DNA from: a virus
IMG/VR virus record: IMGVR_UViG_3300048591_000174
Span: 1-22,119 of that record
Length of the DNA: 22,119 bases
Strand: one strand, 5' to 3'
The notes below the pieces were generated by a model that did not search any database, was not told the DNA's origin, and saw nothing but the letters and a program-made list of their open reading frames with translations. The position numbers and the translations under genes were made by a program. Below are positions 5,516 through 11,264 of this stretch, piece by piece (within the stretch, counting starts at the first letter, position 1; each line of letters opens with the position of its first letter).

Positions 5516-5808
5516 CGTGGGCTTTGGGCTTAATCCTCGCCTGCCTGTGGCTGATCGTGATGTACGTGCTGCTGGCCGTGCTTGGCTTTGCGAAGCGCAG
5601 CGACAGCGATTACGGCGACTTCACCGAGCACCAGTGGAAAGACCTGCGCCGCGACGAGCTGCGCCGCTGCATCGCGAAGGACGCGCTCAGGAAAGCCGAG
5701 GCGCTGCGCTGGGTCGAGAACCTGACACGGCCGCTCAAGTCGGCGCTCGAGCAGTACGACGCGATTGCGGCGGACCGGCGGGCGCTGGCGCGGGAGGTGC
5801 GGTCGTGA
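5512..5808 (+). CDS. Small membrane protein with FTEHQWKD motif (paralogue 1)
   Basis: The 98-residue protein begins with GTG at 5512 (MTWALGLILACLWLIVMYVL), giving one N-terminal membrane helix (about 3-24). A cytoplasmic part follows: FAKRSDSDYGDFTEHQWKDL, then charged helices. CAGGAGG lies about 8 nt before the GTG, and the GTGA overlap fixes the start. A paralogue lies at 6485-6685, on the other side of the pentapeptide-repeat gene. Function unknown. Confidence 0.75.
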   Translation: MTWALGLILACLWLIVMYVLLAVLGFAKRSDSDYGDFTEHQWKDLRRDELRRCIAKDALRKAEALRWVENLTRPLKSALEQYDAIAADRRALAREVRS

Positions 5809-6488
5809 AGTTCGAAATCAAATCCCGCTGGTCCGGCGCCGTGCTGTTCTCGGCCGAAACGGACTCGCTGAAGTTGGCTGTGGAACTGGCGGTCAAGTCG
5901 CGCGCCTACCTCGCGGGCGCCAACCTCGCAGGCGCCGACCTCGCGGGCGCCAACCTCGCGGGCGCCAACCTCGCGGGCGCCGACCTCGCGGGCGCCGACC
6001 TCGCGGGCGCCTACCTCGCGCGCGCCAACCTCACGCGCGCCAACCTCACGGACGCCAACCTCGCGGACGCCAACCTCGCGCGCGCCAACCTCACGGACGC
6101 CAACCTCGCGGGCGCCAACCTCGCGGGCGCCAACCTCGCGGGCGCCGACCTCGCGGGCGCCGACCTCGCGGGCGCCTACCTCGCGCGCGCCTACCTCGCG
6201 CGCGCCTACCTCGCGCGCGATAACGGCCAGAAACTCACGCTGATCGGCGACAGGCCGGTATTTGTCATCGGCCCCATCGGCTCGCGTTGCGCGTACCTGA
6301 CGACGTTCCTGACGGACGCTGGCGTCTACGTTCGCGCAGGGTGTTTCTGGAACACGCTCGACGCATTCAAGGCGGCCGTGGCCGAGACGCACGGCGACAA
6401 CAATCACGGGCGTGAGTACCGCGCTGCGATTGCGCTGATTGAAGCGCACGCGGAGTTGTGGACACCGGCAAAGGAGAAAGCGGCATGA
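5805..6488 (+). CDS. Pentapeptide-repeat protein
   Basis: A 227-residue protein from GTG 5805 (GTGA overlap; GGGAGG upstream). Residues 1-33 form an N-terminal cap (KFEIKSRWSGAVLFSAETDS). Residues 34-138 are 21 uninterrupted pentapeptides of the A(N/D/Y)L(A/T)(G/R/D) type, expected to fold as a right-handed quadrilateral beta-helix of about five coils. The C-terminal domain (LTLIGDRPVFVIGPIGSRCA, then CFWNTLDAFKAAVAETHGDN) is shared by other phage pentapeptide proteins. Some pentapeptide proteins mimic DNA and inhibit gyrase, but this one has mostly Ala rather than Phe at the central position. No specific target is claimed. The near-perfect DNA repeats suggest recent expansion. Confidence 0.88.
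   Translation: MKFEIKSRWSGAVLFSAETDSLKLAVELAVKSRAYLAGANLAGADLAGANLAGANLAGADLAGADLAGAYLARANLTRANLTDANLADANLARANLTDANLAGANLAGANLAGADLAGADLAGAYLARAYLARAYLARDNGQKLTLIGDRPVFVIGPIGSRCAYLTTFLTDAGVYVRAGCFWNTLDAFKAAVAETHGDNNHGREYRAAIALIEAHAELWTPAKEKAA
5904..6218. repeat. 15-bp tandem repeat array (21 units)
   Basis: Twenty-one 15-bp units close to GCCAACCTCGCGGGC encode the pentapeptides. Units vary at a few fixed positions (AAC/GAC/TAC in the second codon; GGC/CGC/GAC in the last). Larger blocks recur: the GAN-GAN-GAD-GAD-GAY order appears twice, pointing to block duplication. Confidence 0.95.
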
Positions 6489-6685
6489 CGTGGCAAATCG
6501 GCGCGATGCTGTTCTGCGGTTGGCTGATCGCCATGTACCTGATCCTGCGCCTGTTCGACTTCGTGAAGCGCGGCGATCAGGACTGGCGCGACTTCACCGA
6601 ACACCAGTGGAAGGACATCCGCAAGCAGGACCAGCGCCGGCGGATGGAGGAACGGGCGCGCAAGGAACGGGCGGGGATCCGCTAG
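6485..6685 (+). CDS. Small membrane protein with FTEHQWKD motif (paralogue 2)
   Basis: The 66-residue protein begins MTWQIGAMLFCGWLIAMYLI (one membrane helix) and continues FVKRGDQDWRDFTEHQWKDI. It is plainly related to the protein at 5512-5808 (shared MTW start, MY, KR, D-D-DFTEHQWKD) but lacks that protein's C-terminal extension. ATGA overlap with the pentapeptide gene and GGAG upstream set the start. Confidence 0.75.
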   Translation: MTWQIGAMLFCGWLIAMYLILRLFDFVKRGDQDWRDFTEHQWKDIRKQDQRRRMEERARKERAGIR

Positions 6686-6876
6686 TGAGTGCCTACGACG
6701 CCGACCTGGCCGAGCGCAACCGGCTGCTGCAGCAGGACGTGATCGCGCTGCGTCACGCGCTGGAACGCTCGCAGCAGGAGAAGGCGGCGATGCTGGCGCA
6801 GATGAACGAGATCCGATTCAGGCACGAGCAGGCGATTGCTCGTCTTCGGGCCACCATAGAGGAGTTTCTGAAATGA
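6685..6876 (+). CDS. Small coiled-coil protein
   Basis: The 63-residue protein from GTG 6685 (overlapping the previous TAG by one base) is almost all heptad-like: ADLAERNRLLQQDVIALRHA, then QMNEIRFRHEQAIARLRATI. It should form a coiled coil. It is coupled to the Erf gene by an ATGA overlap. Function unknown. Confidence 0.65.
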   Translation: MSAYDADLAERNRLLQQDVIALRHALERSQQEKAAMLAQMNEIRFRHEQAIARLRATIEEFLK

Positions 6877-7607
6877 ATGCCACAAAGGAAATTGTACGGG
6901 CCGAGTCCGTACCGGAACCAACGTCGATCTTGTCTGTAATCGCGCGGGCGGCGCAGAGTCCAGACGTGGACGTGGAAAAGATGGAGCGGCTGTTCGCGCT
7001 TCAAGAACGGTTCGCGGCCAAGCAAGCCGAGACGGAGTTCAACGGGGCATTGAACCGCGCGCAGGCCGGCGTCGGCCGGGTTGCCACGGACGCTTCAAAC
7101 CCGCAGACGAAAAGCCGGTACGCCAGCTACGCCGCCCTGGATCGTGCGCTGCGGCCGGTCTACATCGATCAGGGGCTATCCCTGAGCTTCGACACGACCG
7201 ACAGCCCAACGCCGGATTGTATCCGCGTGCTGTGCCACGTCTCGCACGTCGGCGGGCATACCCGCACTTATCACGTCGATATGCCGAACGACGGCAAGGG
7301 CGCGAAGGGCGGCGACGTAATGACGAAGACGCACGCGACTGGGGCCGCGATGTCCTACGGGATGCGCTACCTGCTGAAGATGATCTTCAACGTGGCGATT
7401 GGCGAGGATGACACGGACGGCAACGCGCCGGCCGATGTGGCGCGCGTGACCGCGGAGCAAGCTGCGAACATCGAAGCGTTGCTGACCGAGGTTGGCGCGG
7501 ATCGCAAGTTGTTCCTGCGTTACATGAAAGCCGACAGCGTGGAAGGGATCTACGCCCGCCACTACGCAAACGCGATTGCCGCGCTCGAGCGCAAGAGGAA
7601 AGCATGA
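6873..7607 (+). CDS. erf: Erf-family single-strand annealing protein
   Basis: The 244-residue protein matches the ERF superfamily. LFALQERFAAKQAETEFNGA (41-60) is the conserved N-terminal helix. SRYASYAALDRALRPVYIDQ (81-100) is the core motif. MTKTHATGAAMSYGMRYLLK (150-169) is the nearly invariant TGAxxSYGxRY helix. By family it forms rings on single-stranded DNA and anneals complementary strands. The downstream exonuclease (YqaJ type) overlaps by 4 nt, forming an annealase-exonuclease pair comparable to lambda Bet-Exo. GAGG lies upstream of ATG 6873. Confidence 0.92.
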   Translation: MNATKEIVRAESVPEPTSILSVIARAAQSPDVDVEKMERLFALQERFAAKQAETEFNGALNRAQAGVGRVATDASNPQTKSRYASYAALDRALRPVYIDQGLSLSFDTTDSPTPDCIRVLCHVSHVGGHTRTYHVDMPNDGKGAKGGDVMTKTHATGAAMSYGMRYLLKMIFNVAIGEDDTDGNAPADVARVTAEQAANIEALLTEVGADRKLFLRYMKADSVEGIYARHYANAIAALERKRKA

Positions 7608-8227
7608 TTCAGGGAAGCGATGAATGGAAAGCCGCCCGCTGCGGCAAGGTGACGGCATCGCGGGTTGCCGACGTGGTGGCGCGAACGAAGACCGGCTGGG
7701 GCGCGGGGCGTGCTAACTACATGGGCGAATTGATCGCGGAGCGGCTGACCGGCATTCCTGCGGATAGCTACACGAACGCGGCGATGCAATGGGGGATCGA
7801 TCACGAAGGGGAGGCCCGCGATGCCTACGCCTTCCTGATCGGCCAGGAAATCGAAGAGGTCGGGCTCGTGGCGCATCCGACGATTGCGGATACGGGCGCG
7901 TCACCGGACGGGCTGGTTGGCGACGACGGGTTGGTTGAAATCAAATGCCCGAACACCGCCACGCATATCGAGACGCTACTCGGCCAGTCCGTGCCGGCCA
8001 AATACGTCACGCAGATGCAATGGCAGATGGCTTGCACGGGCCGGGAGTGGTGCGACTTCGTGAGCTATGACCCTCGGATGCCCGAGGCGCTGCGGCTGTT
8101 TGTGAAGCGCCTCGAACGCGACGACGATCGGGTGAACGAGTTGGAGGCCGAAGTGCAGTTATTCCTGCGCGAGCTTGACGACAAACTGGCCGCGCTGACT
8201 GCGCTGACGCTGAAGGTGGCCGCATGA
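7604..8227 (+). CDS. YqaJ / lambda-Exo-like recombination exonuclease
   Basis: The 207-residue protein has the YqaJ viral recombinase pattern: an N-terminal SDEWKAARCGKVTASR, a conserved WGIDHE (63-68), the catalytic PD-(D/E)xK core GASPDGLVG...LVEIKCP (acidic residue in PDG 101-103, Glu112, Lys114), and MQWQMACTGREWCDFVSYDP (138-157). By family it degrades one strand of duplex DNA to give single strands for the annealing protein upstream. ATGA overlaps on both sides show operon coupling. Confidence 0.92.
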   Translation: MIQGSDEWKAARCGKVTASRVADVVARTKTGWGAGRANYMGELIAERLTGIPADSYTNAAMQWGIDHEGEARDAYAFLIGQEIEEVGLVAHPTIADTGASPDGLVGDDGLVEIKCPNTATHIETLLGQSVPAKYVTQMQWQMACTGREWCDFVSYDPRMPEALRLFVKRLERDDDRVNELEAEVQLFLRELDDKLAALTALTLKVAA

Positions 8228-8397
8228 CAACTCGCTGGGTCGGTCGCCCGCCGAAGCTCCCGCCCGAAACCGTGCGCCGCATCCGTGAATGGGCGGCGCT
8301 CGGCCAGTCGCAGCGCGAAGTGGCGCGGACGCTGGGCGTGGACCCGAAGACGGTCAGCAACTACATCCGGCAGACGCACAAGCGCAAGGTGGAGTGA
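8224..8397 (+). CDS. Small helix-turn-helix protein (57 residues)
   Basis: The short frame starts MTTRWVGRPPKLPPETVRRI. It holds a Hin/resolvase-like helix-turn-helix, SQREVARTLGVDPKTVSNYI (about 30-49), with a basic tail. ATGA overlap with the exonuclease gene and TGATG overlap with the NinB-like gene support it. It may be a DNA-binding regulator or recombination accessory. Confidence 0.72.
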   Translation: MTTRWVGRPPKLPPETVRRIREWAALGQSQREVARTLGVDPKTVSNYIRQTHKRKVE

Positions 8398-8816
8398 TGG
8401 CCGAGAGCATCTTCACTCTGCCGAAGATGCTGCCGCGCGAGCGTGCGATCGAGCGCGTGGCGGGATTCCTCGCGCGGCTGCCCGTCGAAAAGGCGTGGCG
8501 CGTGAGCGTGCAGGAACAGAAACGGACGCGCACCCAGCAGCAGAACCGCTACCTGTGGGGCGTGGCGTATCCGGCGATCTTGGCCGGCGGTGGCGAAGCC
8601 CTGGGCGGCTGGACCGCCGAGGATCTGCACGAATACTTCCTCGGTGAACACTTCGGCTGGGAAACGCTGGAAGGGTTCGGCCGCAAGCGCATCAAGCCGC
8701 TGCGCCGTTCCGCCAAGCTATCCACGCTGGAATTCTCTGACTTCGTGGCATTTATCCAGCGCAAGGCTGCGGAGTTCGGCGTGTACGTGCCGGATCCGAA
8801 TGAGGGGGCGCTGTGA
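8397..8816 (+). CDS. NinB / Orf-like recombination mediator
   Basis: The 139-residue protein contains WRVSVQEQKRTRTQQQNRYL (35-54) followed by WGVAYPAILAG, the signature of the NinB family (lambda Orf). The C-terminal part reads LHEYFLGEHFGWETLEGFGR and then SDFVAFIQRKAAEFGVYVPD. By family it binds single-stranded DNA and SSB and acts in place of RecFOR in phage recombination. Here it fits directly into the Erf-exonuclease module. Confidence 0.85.
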   Translation: MAESIFTLPKMLPRERAIERVAGFLARLPVEKAWRVSVQEQKRTRTQQQNRYLWGVAYPAILAGGGEALGGWTAEDLHEYFLGEHFGWETLEGFGRKRIKPLRRSAKLSTLEFSDFVAFIQRKAAEFGVYVPDPNEGAL

Positions 8817-9133
8817 CGACAAAGGCCGACCTGGCCCGGTTCCGCGCGTTCCAGCAAATAGGCTGCATCGCGTGCCGGTCGCGGGGCGTGTACTCGCAAG
8901 CCGACGTGCATCATCTGCTGTCGGGCGGGCGCAGGCGCGGGCACCAGTTCACGATCCCGTTGTGCCCGTGGCATCACCGGGGGCTGCAACAGGATCGGTG
9001 GGTCTCTGGTCCGCAGCTCGACAAGTATCTCGGCCCATCGCTGGCCCGTGCGCCAAAGTCATTCCGTGCCGAGTTCGGGGATGACGAAACGCTGCTGGCG
9101 ACGGTCAATAAGCTGATCGAGAGGTTGACGTGA
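8813..9133 (+). CDS. Ref-like HNH recombination nuclease
   Basis: The 106-residue protein from GTG 8813 (GTGA overlap) has IGCIACRS (CxxC, 17-24), ADVHHLLSGGRRRGHQFTIP and LCPWHHRGL. This is the compact HNH signature of P1 Ref-type proteins, in which the HH and the CxWHH supply metal and zinc ligands. By family, Ref cuts RecA-bound displacement loops. With Erf, exonuclease and NinB it completes a recombination cassette. Confidence 0.78.
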   Translation: MTTKADLARFRAFQQIGCIACRSRGVYSQADVHHLLSGGRRRGHQFTIPLCPWHHRGLQQDRWVSGPQLDKYLGPSLARAPKSFRAEFGDDETLLATVNKLIERLT

Positions 9134-9915
9134 AGTGCGAGTCCTGGATCTCTTTTCGGGCATCGGCGGATTCTCCCTCGGCCTTGAGCGAGCCGGGATG
9201 CGAACCGTCGCGTTCTGCGAGAAGGACGAATACTGCCAGCGAGTCCTCCGCAAGCGCTGGCCCGACATCCCAATTCACCCTGACGTTAGAACACTGCCCA
9301 ACATCGGAGGCATCGATCTCGTCTGTGGTGGCTTCCCGTGTCAGCCCTGGTCACACGCCGGGCAGCAGTTGGGCGCGGAGGATGACCGCCACCTCTGGCC
9401 GGCAATGCTTGAAGTCATCAAGCGAGAGCGGCCCGCTTGGGTGCTTGGAGAGAATGTTGTTGGACTCGTCAATCTGGGGCTCGACGCGGTGCTTTCTGAC
9501 CTGGAGGCGAATGCATACGCCTGCCGGGCGTTTGATATTCCGGCTGGCGCTGTCGACGCCCCGCACATCCGGCGGCGAATCTGGATCGTGGCTCGCGACA
9601 CCCACCGAGACGAACAACCAGAATTGCCCGTCCATGCAGAAGTGGCCGGGGTGCGCCCGCCTCACGGAAATGCTGCCGACCCCAACGGCTCGAGACTACA
9701 AGGACGGGACGAGCGTGCAGAACGTACCGGAGAACGGGTTGTTGGGCCGGGTGTATGCGAACGCCACTGGCCGAGCCCTGACACCTGGATTCACGGAATG
9801 GATGATGGGATTCCCGCCCGGTCACACCGACTTAGGGCGCTCGGCAACAGCGTCGTCCCAGCGATCCCCGAAATCATCGGCCGCGCGATCCTCGAAGCGG
9901 AGCGACAATGAGTAA
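9130..9915 (+). CDS. Second open frame across the methyltransferase gene
   Basis: A frame of 261 residues, open from GTG 9130, which sits in a GTGA overlap with AGAGG 5 nt upstream. From about 9340 it stops looking like random shadow sequence. It reads TSGRQCLKSSSESGPLGCLE, then FLTWRRMHTPAGRLIFRLAL, LATPTETNNQ, MLPTPTARDYKDG, and ALTPGFTEWMMGFPPGHTDL. LPTPTA-D-K-G and L-P-x-x-x-EWxMGxPxGxTDL are, from memory, recurring patterns in phage C5-methyltransferase target regions and neighbours. Hand-counted third-position GC is 39/60 for 9181-9360, 61/80 for 9361-9600 and 64/80 for 9601-9840. This is either a real overlapping gene or the true reading frame of the methyltransferase middle part. Confidence 0.4.
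   Translation: MKCESWISFRASADSPSALSEPGCEPSRSARRTNTASESSASAGPTSQFTLTLEHCPTSEASISSVVASRVSPGHTPGSSWARRMTATSGRQCLKSSSESGPLGCLERMLLDSSIWGSTRCFLTWRRMHTPAGRLIFRLALSTPRTSGGESGSWLATPTETNNQNCPSMQKWPGCARLTEMLPTPTARDYKDGTSVQNVPENGLLGRVYANATGRALTPGFTEWMMGFPPGHTDLGRSATASSQRSPKSSAARSSKRSDNE
9135..9911 (+). CDS. DNA (cytosine-5-)-methyltransferase
   Basis: A 258-residue protein with all key C5-methyltransferase motifs in one frame: DLFSGIGGFSLGLE (motif I, 5-18, AdoMet binding), GGFPCQPWS with catalytic Cys69 (motif IV), GENVVGL (motif VI, 105-111), HIRRRIW (motif VIII, 144-150) and ALGNSVVPAIPEIIG (motif X, 235-249). It methylates cytosine C5 in a short site, probably protecting phage DNA or marking it. 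The region between motifs VIII and X, which should recognise the target, is only about 85 residues. Its third-position GC falls to 44/80 (9601-9840) from 56/80 (9361-9600), while an overlapping frame rises. GTG 9135 follows the previous stop by 1 nt; ATGA overlap at the end. No cognate restriction enzyme is visible. Confidence 0.88.
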   Translation: MRVLDLFSGIGGFSLGLERAGMRTVAFCEKDEYCQRVLRKRWPDIPIHPDVRTLPNIGGIDLVCGGFPCQPWSHAGQQLGAEDDRHLWPAMLEVIKRERPAWVLGENVVGLVNLGLDAVLSDLEANAYACRAFDIPAGAVDAPHIRRRIWIVARDTHRDEQPELPVHAEVAGVRPPHGNAADPNGSRLQGRDERAERTGERVVGPGVCERHWPSPDTWIHGMDDGIPARSHRLRALGNSVVPAIPEIIGRAILEAERQ

Positions 9916-10042
9916 TCCTCCAATGTGGTTCTCCCCCGACTGGCGCGCGATCTACGCCGCCGCGCTGCGGCAGATCATGGCGGTGGAGAAACTCGCTAAG
10001 GCGGTTGGGCGGGAAATCAGGCCGAGAAAGGAGAAGCCATGA
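9908..10042 (+). CDS. Small hypothetical protein (44 residues)
   Basis: The frame MSNPPMWFSPDWRAIYAAAL, then RQIMAVEKLAKAVGREIRPR, starts in an ATGA overlap with the methyltransferase stop and ends in an ATGA overlap with the next gene. This double coupling is the main support. It is amphipathic and helical. No family is recognised. Confidence 0.62.
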   Translation: MSNPPMWFSPDWRAIYAAALRQIMAVEKLAKAVGREIRPRKEKP

Positions 10043-10503
10043 GTGACATCGTAGAGAGGCTGCGCGTGGTGCCAGTTTTCGGCTTGCGTCCACCAGTTCA
10101 CGGCCGGTTACGGAATGAAGCCGCCGACGAGATTGAGTCCCTCCGCTCGCGGCTGGCCAAATTACAAGGCGGTGAAGCCTGCTGCGTCACCCACGGCGAG
10201 GGCGCGTGTCAACTGACGTGTGTGAAATGCAACGATGAACTCCGCTCGCGGCTGGCCTCAACGCAACTGGAATTGACACACGCGGCGAACACTTGCGCCG
10301 ATCAACAGCGCAGAGCGGAGAACGCGGAGGCGGCGTTTGAAGGTTCCTGTGACATGAACAAAATGATTCTGGAAAGGCTGGCCGCTGCGGACGCGCTGCT
10401 GCGGGACATCGCGGAAATGCGGGTTCCTGTCCTGCCGTCGAGGTTCATGGACGAGTCAATGGCGGAAGCTGCCCGCGCCTTCCTTGCGGGGGAGCAGAAA
10501 TGA
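10039..10503 (+). CDS. Coiled-coil hypothetical protein (repeat module A)
   Basis: The 154-residue protein starts MSDIVERLRVVPVFGLRPPV. It has EAADEIESLRSRLAKLQ, a small Cys-rich insert (CCVTHGEGACQLTCVKCNDE), a second LRSRLAS, AENAEAAFEG and AAADALLRDIAEM. The MSDIVERLR...EAADEIE-LR beginning is common in small coiled-coil proteins of phage early regions, of no known function. It shares DNA-level cassettes with the gene at 10580-10987. Confidence 0.72.
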   Translation: MSDIVERLRVVPVFGLRPPVHGRLRNEAADEIESLRSRLAKLQGGEACCVTHGEGACQLTCVKCNDELRSRLASTQLELTHAANTCADQQRRAENAEAAFEGSCDMNKMILERLAAADALLRDIAEMRVPVLPSRFMDESMAEAARAFLAGEQK

Positions 10504-10825
10504 CCCCCGCGCAATGGCTCGCCATGATTGCGATGGCCGCCGCGCTGGTGGTGGTGTACGTGGTGCTGACGGAGGAACGATGAGCATTAACCACTATCTC
10601 GGCATAGTCGATGGCGTTATGAACTTCTACTGTGTCAGGCCCGACCACTCTGAAAGCGTCAGGGACGAGCACGTTCTACGCCGCGACTACGATGCGTTGC
10701 GCTCGCGGCTGGCCGCTGCGGAAACCGTGCTCAAGATGCGTCCAACGATGAACATGGATCAGTGCGAGACGTATTGCGAAACAGCGAAGCTGCTCGTGGC
10801 TCGTGCGGAGAACGCGGAGGCGGCG
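10315..10825. repeat. Shared DNA cassettes in two neighbouring coiled-coil genes
   Basis: A 21-bp stretch is identical at 10315-10335 and 10805-10825 (begins GCGGAGAACGCGGAGG). A 15-mer, CGCTCGCGGCTGGCC, occurs at 10144, 10243 and 10700. A further shared block, GACGCGCTGCTGCGGGA, occurs near 10390 and 10838. All encode the same coiled-coil blocks in frame, pointing to duplication or recombination between the two genes flanking the 27-residue gene. Confidence 0.8.
10500..10583 (+). CDS. 27-residue single-span membrane peptide
   Basis: MTPAQWLAMIAMAAALVVVY followed by VVLTEER is one hydrophobic helix with a short charged tail. It is flanked by ATGA overlaps on both sides, and GGGGG lies 6-10 nt before the ATG. 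That coupling argues that it is translated. Possible roles include modulating the host membrane; nothing more specific can be said. Confidence 0.6.
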   Translation: MTPAQWLAMIAMAAALVVVYVVLTEER

Positions 10826-10987
10826 CTAGCGGAGAGTGACGCGCTGCTGCGGGAGATCAATCAGCGGGCTCAGTGCGTGACATGGTACGACTACAGCGAC
10901 GACGATGAGGATGTGCAGACCGACATTGCTCAGTTAATGGTCGTGTGCAAGCGCATCGACGCCCACCTGGCGAGGAAGGACGCATGA
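10580..10987 (+). CDS. Coiled-coil hypothetical protein (repeat module B)
   Basis: The 135-residue protein begins MSINHYLGIVDGVMNFYCVR. It carries DALRSRLAAAE, ARAENAEAALAESDALLREI (shared with the gene at 10039-10503) and a C-terminal VVCKRIDAHLARKDA. GGAGG lies just before ATG 10580. A second paralogue of the same modular type; function unknown. Confidence 0.7.
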   Translation: MSINHYLGIVDGVMNFYCVRPDHSESVRDEHVLRRDYDALRSRLAAAETVLKMRPTMNMDQCETYCETAKLLVARAENAEAALAESDALLREINQRAQCVTWYDYSDDDEDVQTDIAQLMVVCKRIDAHLARKDA

Positions 10988-11166
10988 AATCTGGCAAGCA
11001 ATTCTATGTCTGGATGATGAGGGGTCCGACCGGTAGCGTCGCGCCGTTCTACGGCTTCTGCTTCACACGGAAATGCCTGCTTGCGGACATCGCAAAACGC
11101 GGCCTGAAGCCTGACGGCGATTACAAGCCGATTCTCGTGTTGGTAACGCAATGGAAGGACGCATGA
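10984..11166 (+). CDS. Small hypothetical protein (60 residues)
   Basis: MKSGKQFYVWMMRGPTGSVA begins a short basic protein, followed by PFYGFCFTRKCLLADIAKRG. The start in an ATGA overlap (10984-10987) is better supported than upstream in-frame codons. The beta-type N-terminus and small size are typical of phage accessory proteins. Function unknown. Confidence 0.62.
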   Translation: MKSGKQFYVWMMRGPTGSVAPFYGFCFTRKCLLADIAKRGLKPDGDYKPILVLVTQWKDA

Positions 11167-11264
11167 AACGCCCACGCAAGCTCACCGACATCATCGGCCT
11201 CGCCCTGTTCGTCGCAGTCGCTCTAGGCGTGGTCTATCTGCTGGGCTGGGTGCTGGTGTTTTGA
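11163..11264 (+). CDS. 33-residue membrane peptide, last gene of the early operon
   Basis: MKRPRKLTDIIGLALFVAVA then LGVVYLLGWVLVF: a basic N-terminus followed by one long hydrophobic helix. It starts in an ATGA overlap with the preceding gene. Its last 31 nt overlap the 3' end of the convergent Rz gene, so the early and late transcripts collide here. Confidence 0.58.
   Translation: MKRPRKLTDIIGLALFVAVALGVVYLLGWVLVF

Noticed and set aside
5904-6218. Short regular repeats resembling a CRISPR array
   Set aside because: The repeats are contiguous 15-bp units without spacers and encode pentapeptides in an open frame.
5610-6449. Long minus-strand frame of 279 residues with REVGA repeats
   Set aside because: It is the antisense of the pentapeptide array; repeats of 15 bp stay open in several frames. 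No ribosome site, and it crosses real gene boundaries.
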